NCBI RefSeq assembly: GCF_006494375.1
Contig: NZ_VHIZ01000064.1
Coordinates: forward strand, 1-64,000
Reading direction: 5' to 3'
Source of the DNA: Pantoea anthophila
GTDB taxonomy: Bacteria > Pseudomonadota > Gammaproteobacteria > Enterobacterales > Enterobacteriaceae
DNA: 64,000 bases
Shown here: one piece after another, positions 1-7,667 of the stretch
Numbering within the stretch: position 1 is the stretch's first letter
Layout: every line of letters begins with the position of its first letter
Notes under the pieces: generated by a model
What the model was told of the DNA's origin: nothing
What the model saw: only the letters and a program-made list of their open reading frames with translations
Database searches by the model: none
Made by a program: the position numbers and the translations under genes

Positions 1-240
1 GTGGGAGAGGCATCCGGCGCGCTGAGGAGCAACCGGAGGCCAGGATGAGCCGACAGGACGTCGGCGAGAGGACGGCACGAGCCAGGGATGGCGAGTCCGG
101 ACGGTCCGTCGGCCGCAGGGCGTGACGAAGGCACCCCGCAGCGCGGGGCGCAAAGGCTGCCGGACGCCGGGATTGTTAAGGGGCGGGCGTCCGCCCCTTG
201 ACGCGTCCGCCTGCACGGGCGAACTGAAACTCCCTCACGC
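1..240. other. GC-rich non-coding stretch with several hairpins
   Basis: No convincing gene is visible. The DNA is very G+C rich and full of self-complementary pieces: GCCGAC/GTCGGC around a 5-nt loop (49-65), CCCCGC/GCGGGG with a 3-nt loop (134-148), and a 9-bp perfect stem with loop GCGT at 178-199. None is followed by a T-run, so simple terminators are unlikely. It could be a structured RNA, a repetitive extragenic element, or the edge of a feature that starts left of the window. Confidence 0.5.
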
Positions 241-405
241 CTGGCGGGCGAAACCCTCTCAGAGCCACCCCGCCGCCAGGTAATAACTCCCACAGCCTGG
301 CAGGCGAAACCCTCTCAGAGCCACCCCGCCGCCGGGTAATAACTCCCTCTCTGCCGACAGGCGAACCCCTCTCAGAGCCAGCCCACCGCCAGGTGAAACG
401 TCCCC
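241..405. repeat. Three imperfect tandem copies of a 56-57 bp unit
   Basis: Units begin near 241, 297 and 354. Each contains a core close to GGCGAAACCCTCTCAGAGCC, then a CCACCCCGCCGCC-like stretch and AGGTAATAACTCCC. Copies 1 and 2 are nearly identical; copy 3 has diverged. The array lies just downstream of the stop of the minus-strand purine permease and upstream of nothing recognisable on the plus strand. No open frame runs through it. Confidence 0.8.
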
Positions 406-421
406 GGCCGCCAGGCCACCA

Positions 422-1717
422 TCAGGCGCTCAGCCAGCCCAGCTTAATCACAAACAGAATCGACAGGATAATCAGCGCGGCATTGACCTCTCTGGCGCGA
501 CCGCTCAGCAGCTTCACCAGCGTCCAGGTGATAAATCCAAAGGCGATACCGTTGGCGATGGAATAGGTCAGTGGCATGGTCAGCGCGGTAACCGTCACCG
601 GGGCAGCAGTCGTGATATCTTTCCAGTCAATATCCGCCAGACTGGATGTCATCAGCACAGCCACAAACAGCAGCGCGGGCGCGGTGGCATAGACCGGGAC
701 GCTGGAGGCCAGCGGCGAGAAGAAGAGCGCCAGCAGGAACAGCACGGCGACCACGATCGCCGTCAGGCCCGTGCGGCCACCCGCACTCACGCCCGCCGCC
801 GACTCCACATAGCTGGTGGTGGTTGAGGTGCCCAGCAGCGAACCAAACAGCGCAGCCGCACTGTCAGCAATCAGCGCACGGCCCATCTTCGGCACGTTAC
901 CCTGCTCATCCGCCAGACCGGCGCGTTTGGTGACGCCCAGCAGGGTGCCGGTGTTATCAAACACATCCACAAACAGGAAGGCAAAAATCACGCTGACCAG
1001 GCCGACGTTAAACGCGCCAGCAATATCCAGCTGCATAAAGGTCGGTGCGATCGATGGTGGTGCAGAGAAGACCCCGGCAAACGGCGACAGGCCGATGCCC
1101 ATAGAGATAAAGGTTACCAGCAGAATACCGATCAGCACGGCACCGGTCACCCGACGCGCTTCCAGCACCACAATCACCACAAAGCCAAGCATCGCCAGCA
1201 GCGGACCCGGTTTTGTCAGATCGCCAAGGCCCACCAGCGTCGCCGGGTTATCGACCACAATGCCTGCGCCTTCCAGCGCAATGATCGCCAGAAACAGGCC
1301 AATACCGGCACCAATCCCCGCGCGCAGCGGCAGCGGAATACTGGCAATAATCCACTCACGGATTTTAAACAGCGACATCGCAAAGAAAATCACTGCCGAG
1401 AGAAACACCGCACCCAGCGCAATCTGCCAGGTGTAGCCCATGTGCAGTACGACGGTATAGGTAAAGAAGGCGTTCAGCCCCATGCCCGGTGCCAGTGCAA
1501 TCGGGTAGTTAGCGATCAGCCCCATCAGCGCACAGCCAATCGCCGCCGCCAGACAGGTCGCGACAAAAACGGCGCCCTTATCCATGCCGGTCGCGCCCAG
1601 GATGCTCGGGTTAACAAACAGAATATAGGCCATCGCCAGGAAGGTGGTGATCCCGGCGATAATCTCGGTACGGACCGTCGTGTTATGCGCTTTGAGTTTG
1701 AATAGTTTTTCTAACAT
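422..1717 (-). CDS. NCS2/AzgA-family purine permease (adenine/hypoxanthine/guanine type)
   Basis: Inner-membrane purine:proton symporter of the AzgA branch, about 431 residues with many hydrophobic segments. The N-terminus (MLEKLFKL..., then TTVRTEIIAGITTFLAMAY) and the ALAPGMGLNAFF segment match E. coli AdeP/PbuG-type transporters closely; the exact purine cannot be read from sequence. Three ATGs lie in a row (1723, 1720, 1717). I chose the third because GAGAG then sits 6 nt upstream and the protein begins like AdeP. The frame stays open upstream to 1882 without family similarity. Two PurR-type operators lie further upstream, so repression by hypoxanthine- or guanine-bound PurR is likely. 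Confidence 0.9.
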   Translation of the reverse strand: MLEKLFKLKAHNTTVRTEIIAGITTFLAMAYILFVNPSILGATGMDKGAVFVATCLAAAIGCALMGLIANYPIALAPGMGLNAFFTYTVVLHMGYTWQIALGAVFLSAVIFFAMSLFKIREWIIASIPLPLRAGIGAGIGLFLAIIALEGAGIVVDNPATLVGLGDLTKPGPLLAMLGFVVIVVLEARRVTGAVLIGILLVTFISMGIGLSPFAGVFSAPPSIAPTFMQLDIAGAFNVGLVSVIFAFLFVDVFDNTGTLLGVTKRAGLADEQGNVPKMGRALIADSAAALFGSLLGTSTTTSYVESAAGVSAGGRTGLTAIVVAVLFLLALFFSPLASSVPVYATAPALLFVAVLMTSSLADIDWKDITTAAPVTVTALTMPLTYSIANGIAFGFITWTLVKLLSGRAREVNAALIILSILFVIKLGWLSA

Positions 1718-1893
1718 CATCATCTCTCGATACAGGAGACCGCACCGGTGTGGGTCTCGCTTGCCAAAGGGGGTTGCATGCTGATTATTCTGTTTTCGGG
1801 ACGCGGATACCGGCCGCTGCATACTGACCTGCCGGAATCGTCTGAAATCCCTGACTGACCCACTGCCCAAAGCAATTGCCATGCCACTTACCG

Positions 1894-1909
1894 ACGCAAT
1901 CGATTACCT
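1894..1909 (-). promoter_or_regulatory. Predicted PurR operator 1
   Basis: ACGCAATCGATTACCT fits every fixed position of the published PurR consensus ANGCAANCGNTTNCNT. It lies 177 bp upstream of the purine permease start, downstream of the candidate promoter at 1958-1987, so PurR bound here would block elongation or promoter escape. Confidence 0.75.
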
Positions 1910-1957
1910 GGCAGAGCCGGATGCGCCTCAGAGAATTCCGAACCAAAACGAGGCGCG

Positions 1958-1987
1958 ATTATGGTGCAATGCACCGAGGATGCGCAA
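1958..1987 (-). promoter_or_regulatory. Candidate sigma-70 promoter for the purine permease
   Basis: On the minus strand TTGCGC (1982-1987) and CATAAT (1958-1963) are separated by 18 bp. The -35 hexamer lies inside PurR operator 2. Start of transcription would be near 1951, giving a leader of about 230 nt in which I see no purine riboswitch core. Confidence 0.5.
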
Positions 1988-1997
1988 TCGTTTTCCT
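1982..1997 (-). promoter_or_regulatory. Predicted PurR operator 2
   Basis: GCGCAATCGTTTTCCT matches the PurR consensus at all fixed positions except the first A. It overlaps the candidate -35 element and lies 88 bp from operator 1 (start to start), an arrangement that would allow direct promoter occlusion. Confidence 0.65.
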
Positions 1998-2151
1998 GCC
2001 TCCCTGTGTCACCCCCGCAAAACTCTGCGCCAGCGCACGCTTCCGCATACTGACGGGCGAGGCGTGTCACGTTTCAGCACGCTGCCTCAGCGCACTTTTC
2101 TGGCCTGTGTAGACTCCTGAATTAACTCTTTCGTAACATTGAGGCCGCGCC

Positions 2152-2895
2152 ATGAAGCCAGCGATTTTGGTGGTGGATGATGATCCTGCTGTCTGCGACG
2201 TCCTGCAGGATGCGTTAGGTGAACATCAGTTAAAGGTCTACTGCTGTCATCAGGGAAAAGAGGCGCTGTTGATGCTCAGCATGCACCCGGAGATCACGCT
2301 GGTGATGCTGGATATGATGCTGCCCGACACCAACGGACTGCTGGTGCTGCAACAGTTGCAGCGTCAGCGCCCCGAGGTGCTGGTGATCATGCTGACCGGT
2401 ATGGGTTCCGAAGCGGAGATGGTGGTCGGCCTGGAGATGGGTGCCGATGATTACATTGCCAAACCTTTTAATCCGCGCGTGGTGGTGGCGCGCACCCGGG
2501 CGGCCCTGCGGCGCGGCGCACGTCCTGTCCAGAGCGAAGCGGAACCGGCGGGCTGGCGATTCGGCGGCTGGCAGCTGGACGACAGTCGCTGCCAGCTGTT
2601 CAATCCGCAGCGCGAGCTGGTGCCGCTGACCCAGGGCGAGTTCAGCCTGCTGCGGGCGCTGGTGCGTCACGCCCGCAAGGTGCTGACCCGCGATCAGCTG
2701 CTGGAGCTGACCCACAGCGAAAGTCTGGATGTGTTTGACCGCACCATCGACGTGCTGATCATGCGCCTGCGCCGCAAAATCGAAATCAACCCGCATCAGC
2801 CCGATCTGATCCGCACCATTCGCGGGCTGGGCTATGTCTTTTCGGCTGACGTAATGAAACCTGAAACCGCCCCGCGCACCAGCCAGATCGCCTGA
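2152..2895 (+). CDS. OmpR/PhoB-type response regulator
   Basis: DNA-binding response regulator of 247 residues. The receiver domain (about 1-120) has the acidic pocket D10/D11, phospho-acceptor D54 (VMLDMMLP), T82 and K104. A winged-helix Trans_reg_C domain (about 135-232) ends with the usual R-T-I-R-G-L-G-Y-V-F motif. GAGG lies 7 nt before the ATG. No kinase is adjacent; the nearest is the hybrid kinase at 7668-10271, on the far side of the sugar transport genes and on the same strand, so this is its likely partner (inference). The two bracket the isomerase/ABC genes, which suggests control of that operon. Confidence 0.88.
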   Translation: MKPAILVVDDDPAVCDVLQDALGEHQLKVYCCHQGKEALLMLSMHPEITLVMLDMMLPDTNGLLVLQQLQRQRPEVLVIMLTGMGSEAEMVVGLEMGADDYIAKPFNPRVVVARTRAALRRGARPVQSEAEPAGWRFGGWQLDDSRCQLFNPQRELVPLTQGEFSLLRALVRHARKVLTRDQLLELTHSESLDVFDRTIDVLIMRLRRKIEINPHQPDLIRTIRGLGYVFSADVMKPETAPRTSQIA

Positions 2896-3073
2896 GTCGC
2901 GCTGCGTCCTGGCAATGTCGCCGCCGTGGCGGCGGATGTGGGCGATGAAAGTCTGACGCAGTTTACCCGCGAGTACGCACGGCGGTCTGGTGAACCGCCC
3001 GCGCGCAGCATAAGAACGATGAGGCAGCCCGCTCCCGGCGATCACGCGCAGCGATGATCAGCGTCCGGAAGGG

Positions 3074-3757
3074 TCAGGTAAAGCCGCGGGCGTAGTCATT
3101 ACAGAGCAGCCAGTGCGGCGCTTCATCCTCCTCAAGCGGATTGAAGCGGGCGAGTGGCGTCAGGAACACGTTGTCGTTTTCGTCATCATTGGGCATCGAC
3201 ACCTCGCCTACCAGCACGTCGCCAAAACCCGGTTCGCCCCAGAAGCTGTGCCAGAGGCCCGCCTCGAGCGTCACGCTTTCACCCGGCGAAAGCCGTAGCT
3301 GCGAACCCGCAGCGTGGGTCTGGCGCAGACCATCCAGCGACACCGTGACCGGCGAGTCAGCCAGTGCCGCGCCGTCGCGGTTATGCAGTTCGACAATCAG
3401 ATTCCCGCCGCCGCGATTGATGATGTCTTCCATCTTGCGCGGATGATAGTGCATCGGCGTCAGCTGCCCGTCGCGCACGTGCAGGATCTTCTCCGCATAG
3501 GGTTTGTGCCACGGCTGTCCGCCGGGCGAACCGTTGCGCAGCGTAAACAGCGTCAGCCCGGTCTGCAGAAAGTCGTCCGCGCCAAAACTGGTCAGATCCC
3601 AGCCCAGCCGCAGTGCCAGAATCTCCGCCATCGCCTCAGACGACTGCGCCCGCCACTGACCTGACCCGAAATCGGCCCACGGCGGCAGATGCACATCCTG
3701 CTGGCGGAAAAATTCGCGCGTCTGCTGCAGGTAGTGATTGACCTCTGAACGTTGCAT
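3074..3757 (-). CDS. D-lyxose isomerase (D-lyxose/D-mannose isomerase family)
   Basis: Cupin-fold, Mn-dependent aldose-ketose isomerase of 227 residues, the family size, converting D-lyxose to D-xylulose and often D-mannose to D-fructose. Metal ligands are in place at H103, H105, E110 (PMHYHPRKMED) and H170 (LWHSFWGE), with K90 nearby, as in the E. coli enzyme. AGGAGG precedes the ATG by 6 nt. It is the last gene of a leftward series after the sugar ABC transporter (231-bp gap), which makes a pentose or mannose-like sugar the probable transported substrate. Catalytic assignment is firm; the physiological sugar is inferred. Confidence 0.9.
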   Translation of the reverse strand: MQRSEVNHYLQQTREFFRQQDVHLPPWADFGSGQWRAQSSEAMAEILALRLGWDLTSFGADDFLQTGLTLFTLRNGSPGGQPWHKPYAEKILHVRDGQLTPMHYHPRKMEDIINRGGGNLIVELHNRDGAALADSPVTVSLDGLRQTHAAGSQLRLSPGESVTLEAGLWHSFWGEPGFGDVLVGEVSMPNDDENDNVFLTPLARFNPLEEDEAPHWLLCNDYARGFT

Positions 3758-3869
3758 GGTGGCCTCCTGAGGGTGCTGACAAAGTCTGCCCCGGTTAGCT
3801 GCAGGACAGAGCCTGCGCAGGAAACACGGTCAGATCGGAAAGTCGTTTAAACCATCCCTGGCCACTCGG

Positions 3870-3891
3870 CCCGCGCCGTCCCTGGCGCGGG
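3870..3891. terminator. Hairpin between binding-protein and isomerase genes
   Basis: CCCGCGCC/GGCGCGGG forms an 8-bp GC stem with a 6-nt loop in the 230-bp gap. No T-run follows on either strand, so it may be an mRNA processing or stabilising hairpin rather than a terminator. Confidence 0.35.
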
Positions 3892-3987
3892 ACGCTTTCC
3901 TCCTCTGCCCGTGTTCCCTGCGCGATAAAGTTATGCGTTGCTGGCAGATTCAGTCTGAAGCGGCACCCGGAGGCGCCGCCCTGCGCC

Positions 3988-4926
3988 TTATTTCACCGTC
4001 CAGCCCTGATAGCTGCCGATGTTGTCACGATCGATTAGCTTCACCGGGATCAGCACCGGCTTTTCGGGTGCCGGTTTGCCCTGCAGAATGTCGTAGCCAA
4101 TTTCCACCGCCTTCGCCGCCATCACCTGCGGGTCCTGCGCCGGGGTTGCGACAAACAGGGAATTTTTGCGCTTCAGCGCCTCTTCACCATCCGGCGATCC
4201 ATCGACGCCGACGATAAAGAACTCACTGCGCTGCGCCTGTTTCGCGGCTAAATCCGCGCCGATGGCGGTGGGATCGTTAATGGCAAACACCGCATCGATT
4301 TTGGGGTTAGCGGAGAGCAGACCGGTCATCACCTCCAGTCCCCCTTCGCGACTGCCTTTGGCATTCTGGTTGTAAGAGAGCAGCTTGATGTCGGGATGGG
4401 TTTTCAGTTCGTTCATGCAGCCTTCAACACGGTTCTGCACCGCAGACACCGGCGGGCCGTTGATGATCACCACGTTGCCTTTCGCTTTCAGCCGGTCAGA
4501 GATATATTTGCAGGCCATCGCGCCCGCCTGGGTGTTATCGGAGGTAATGGTCGCATTCGCTCCATCGGCCGCCACGTCGACCGCCACCACCACGATACCG
4601 GCATCACGCGCCCGCTTCACCGCCGGGGCAATGCCTTTCGAGTCGGCGGCATTCAGGATAATCATGTCCACTTTTGCCGCAATAAAGTTATCGATCTGCC
4701 CCACCTGCTGGCCGAGATCGTAGCCGCTGGAGACCAGCGTCACGTTGACCTTGTCCCCCGCCAGCTCACGCGCCTTCATCTCCGCCCCTTTGGTGATCTG
4801 CACGAAGAAGGGGTTAGCCAGATCGCCGACCGTGACGCCGATGGATTTGAGTTCTTTTGCCTGAGCCAGCCCGGCGCTGAACAGCGTTGCCGCCAGCAGC
4901 CCGGTTACAATCGGATTAAAACGCAT
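3988..4926 (-). CDS. Periplasmic sugar-binding protein, RbsB-type
   Basis: Substrate-binding protein of a sugar ABC transporter, 312 residues. Residues 1-23 are a Sec signal peptide ending AQA, with cleavage expected before KELKSIG. The mature part is a Peripla_BP_4 fold with the usual GVTVGDLANPFF start and VAVDVAADGA and DPTAIGADLA sugar-contact regions. AGGAG lies 7 nt upstream of the ATG. It follows permease and ATPase genes (88-bp gap to the permease). The nearby lyxose isomerase suggests D-lyxose or a related aldose. It might also present sugar to the sensor kinase, as TorT does for TorS (speculative). Confidence 0.88.
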   Translation of the reverse strand: MRFNPIVTGLLAATLFSAGLAQAKELKSIGVTVGDLANPFFVQITKGAEMKARELAGDKVNVTLVSSGYDLGQQVGQIDNFIAAKVDMIILNAADSKGIAPAVKRARDAGIVVVAVDVAADGANATITSDNTQAGAMACKYISDRLKAKGNVVIINGPPVSAVQNRVEGCMNELKTHPDIKLLSYNQNAKGSREGGLEVMTGLLSANPKIDAVFAINDPTAIGADLAAKQAQRSEFFIVGVDGSPDGEEALKRKNSLFVATPAQDPQVMAAKAVEIGYDILQGKPAPEKPVLIPVKLIDRDNIGSYQGWTVK

Positions 4927-5014
4927 AGACCTTCTCCTGCTGTTATCAGAGTGCCAACCGCTTAATGGCGTTTTTACAGAGACGGCGGCGACATCGCGCC
5001 TCCGCCTTTCAGCC

Positions 5015-5995
5015 TTAACTCACATGATGACGGGTACGGTATTTGTCGATCAGGACGGCGATGATGATCACCGCGCCCTTGATCACCAGCTGCCAGAAGT
5101 AGGAGACGCCCATCAGCGTCATGCCGTTATTGAGCGTGGCGATAATCAGCGCGCCAATCAGGGTGCCGGTAATGGTGCCGATGCCCCCGACGAAGCTGGT
5201 GCCGCCCAGGATCACCGCGGCAATCGCATCCAGCTCATAGCCGACGCCGAGGTTGCCGTTGGCGCTGTAAAGACGGGAGGCGCTCATCAGACCGCCCAGC
5301 CCCGAGAGCAGGCCGCTCATGCCGTAGACAAACAGCAGTACCCCGCCCACCTTGATGCCGGTGAGTCGTGCCGCCTGAATGTTACCGCCGACCGCATAGA
5401 TATGGACGCCCAGCGTGGTGCGCCGCAGGATAAACCAGCAGAGGGCGATCACCGCGAAGGCAATCACAATCAGCCACGGCACCGGGCCGAGGTAGCCGTT
5501 GCCAATCCACTCAAAATTGATGTCGGAGTTGATGACCGTGGTGCCATCCGCCAGCAGGTAGGCCGCACCGCGCAGGGCGGTATAGGTGCCGAGGGTGACG
5601 ATAAAGGGCGGCAGTCCGGCCCAGGCGACCAGCACGCCGTTGAACAGCCCCATCACCAGACCCGCGCCCAGCGCCATCGGAATGGTCATGGAAGCGAGCA
5701 TAGGGTCGAGCGAGGCCACCAGCGCCACCACCGCCGTGGTGCCGAGCATCGACCCCACCGACAGGTCGATGCCGCCGGTGAGAATGACAAAGGTCATCCC
5801 CGCCGCCAGGACGATATTGATCGACGCCTGACGGGTAATGTTCAGCAGGTTCGCTTCGGTAAAGAAGTTGGGGGTAACGAAGCCAAAAACCGCCACGATG
5901 AGGATCAGAATCGGCAGGATCCCTACCGTCTGCAGCAGATCGCCCATCAGGGCGCGTTTCAGCGTGGGCGCGGGGGTGCGGGCCAGTTGTGTCAT
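5015..5995 (-). CDS. Sugar ABC transporter permease, RbsC-type
   Basis: Inner-membrane permease of the BPD_transp_2 family, 326 residues, with about eight to ten hydrophobic segments and the conserved FVILTGGIDLSVG and GGIGTITGTLIGALI motifs. The ATG at 5995 is preceded by GAGGAG at 6-7 nt and begins 10 nt after the ATPase stop; a longer frame to 6037 would overlap the ATPase and lacks a ribosome site. It forms the channel for the RbsB-type binding protein and RbsA-type ATPase on either side. Confidence 0.88.
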   Translation of the reverse strand: MTQLARTPAPTLKRALMGDLLQTVGILPILILIVAVFGFVTPNFFTEANLLNITRQASINIVLAAGMTFVILTGGIDLSVGSMLGTTAVVALVASLDPMLASMTIPMALGAGLVMGLFNGVLVAWAGLPPFIVTLGTYTALRGAAYLLADGTTVINSDINFEWIGNGYLGPVPWLIVIAFAVIALCWFILRRTTLGVHIYAVGGNIQAARLTGIKVGGVLLFVYGMSGLLSGLGGLMSASRLYSANGNLGVGYELDAIAAVILGGTSFVGGIGTITGTLIGALIIATLNNGMTLMGVSYFWQLVIKGAVIIIAVLIDKYRTRHHVS

Positions 5996-6005
5996 GGTGA
6001 TCTCC

Positions 6006-7520
6006 TCAGATTCCGCCTGCTGCTGCGCTGTGCGCACCGGTTGCCAGCGTCATAATATTTTCCTGACTGATGTGGCTGCCCTCCAGCTCACCGACGATGG
6101 TGCCTTCGTGCATCACGTAAACGCGGTCGCTCATCCCGACCACTTCCGGCAGTTCGCTGGAGATCATCAGAATCGCCACGCCCTGCCGCGCCATCTCCTG
6201 CATCATGCGGTAGATCTCGCTTTTGGCCCCGACGTCGACGCCGCGCGTCGGTTCATCCAGGATCAGGATGCGCGGGCCAATCGCCACCCAGCGTGAGATC
6301 AGCAGCTTCTGCTGATTCCCCCCGGAGAGGCCGCCCGCCCGGACCTGCGCATGCGGCACCCGGATATTCAGGGAGGCGATCGCCTCGCTGGCGATGGTCT
6401 GCCCTTTGCGGCGATTGAGCATGCCGTAACTGGCATCCCGCTCCAGCGTCGCCATCACGATGTTCTCCTGCGCCGCCATCTCCAGAAACAGCCCCTGCTC
6501 TTTGCGGTTCTCGGTGAGGAAACCGATGCCGCGCGCAATCGCATCGCGCGGTGAGAGGATGGTGACCTTCTCGCCGTCGATCCAGATCTCGCCCTCCTTC
6601 GGCTTGTGAACGCCGAAGATCAGCTGCGCCAGCTCGCTGCGGCCTGCACCGACCAGCCCCGCCAGCGCCACGATCTCACCGGCGCGCACCGCCAGGCTGC
6701 TGGGGTGCACTTTGCCGCCGTCGGTCAGGTGATTCACCGCCAGCCGGATATCACCCAGCGGAATCGACCGGTCTTTATTAAAGAGATCGCTCAGCGGCCG
6801 TCCGACCATCATCCGCACCAGTTCACTGGCGTTGAGTTGATCGCGCGTCAGGCTGCCGACATACTCGCCGTCGCGCAGCACGCTAACGCGATCCGACAGT
6901 TCATACACCTCCGCCATGCGGTGGCTGATGTAGATAATCGCCATCCCCTCGCTGCGCAGCCGTTTGATCAGCGCGAAGAGCTGTTCGGTTTCGCGGTTCG
7001 AGAGCGCGGCGGTCGGCTCATCCATCACGAGGATGCGGCTGTTACGCTGCAGCGCCCGGGCGATCTCCACCTGCTGCTGCTCGGCAATGCTGAGGCGGCT
7101 GACCACATCCCAGGCACTGAACTGCGCGCCGAGCCGGTCAATCACCCGCTGCGCCTCCTCCGCCATCTGCCGCCGCTTCACCAGCCCGCCGGGAGCGATT
7201 TCGCTGCCGAGAAAAATGTTTTCCGCCACCGTCAGGTTGGGGGCCAGGTTAATCTCCTGGTAAATCAGGGTGATCCCGGCGGCCAGCGCCGCTTTCGGCC
7301 CTTTCAGCGCCCGCGGTTCGCCTTCGATCAGAATTTCTCCGCCGCTGGCGCTGTAGGCCCCGGCCAGAATCTTCATCAGGGTGCTTTTACCCGCGCCGTT
7401 CTCCCCCATCAGCGCATGAACCTCGCCGGGCCAGACCGTGAGATCCACCCCCTTCAGGGCGTAAAAGTTGCCGAAGCGCCGGGTAATGCCGCGCATTTCC
7501 AGTATCGGTGTGGCTGTCAT
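6006..7520 (-). CDS. Sugar ABC transporter ATP-binding protein, RbsA/MglA-type
   Basis: Cytoplasmic ATPase of 504 residues with two nucleotide-binding domains. The first has Walker [10 protein letters not shown], a [15 protein letters not shown] signature and Walker [12 protein letters not shown]. The second has the degenerate Walker [10 protein letters not shown] but a good LSGGNQQK signature, as is normal in this family. GGAG lies 7 nt before the start. First gene of the leftward sugar operon; its promoter must lie in the 147 bp between this gene and the divergent kinase gene. Confidence 0.9.
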   Translation of the reverse strand: MTATPILEMRGITRRFGNFYALKGVDLTVWPGEVHALMGENGAGKSTLMKILAGAYSASGGEILIEGEPRALKGPKAALAAGITLIYQEINLAPNLTVAENIFLGSEIAPGGLVKRRQMAEEAQRVIDRLGAQFSAWDVVSRLSIAEQQQVEIARALQRNSRILVMDEPTAALSNRETEQLFALIKRLRSEGMAIIYISHRMAEVYELSDRVSVLRDGEYVGSLTRDQLNASELVRMMVGRPLSDLFNKDRSIPLGDIRLAVNHLTDGGKVHPSSLAVRAGEIVALAGLVGAGRSELAQLIFGVHKPKEGEIWIDGEKVTILSPRDAIARGIGFLTENRKEQGLFLEMAAQENIVMATLERDASYGMLNRRKGQTIASEAIASLNIRVPHAQVRAGGLSGGNQQKLLISRWVAIGPRILILDEPTRGVDVGAKSEIYRMMQEMARQGVAILMISSELPEVVGMSDRVYVMHEGTIVGELEGSHISQENIMTLATGAHSAAAGGI

Positions 7521-7667
7521 CGCCTCGCTCCTGCGGACTGTGGATAGCCGTCAGTTAAGCAACGCCAGATAAACGGAAAATGTCAGCGGCCATTCATATT
7601 TGTCATATTCACCCGGCTGCCCGCTCCTATACTCGGCCCATCGTTGCCGTGATAAAGAGGGCGTGAG

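Noticed and set aside
646..1705. Plus-strand open frames across the purine permease gene
   Set aside because: They are antisense shadows in GC-rich coding DNA with no family similarity or ribosome sites.
1724..1950. Purine riboswitch in the leader of the permease
   Set aside because: The leader lacks the conserved purine-aptamer core; PurR sites are a better explanation.
2230..3045. 271-codon minus-strand frame over the response regulator
   Set aside because: His/Gln/Arg-rich shadow of a clear coding gene.
5024..6055. 343-codon plus-strand frame over the sugar permease
   Set aside because: Low-complexity antisense translation; the minus-strand permease has motifs and ribosome site.
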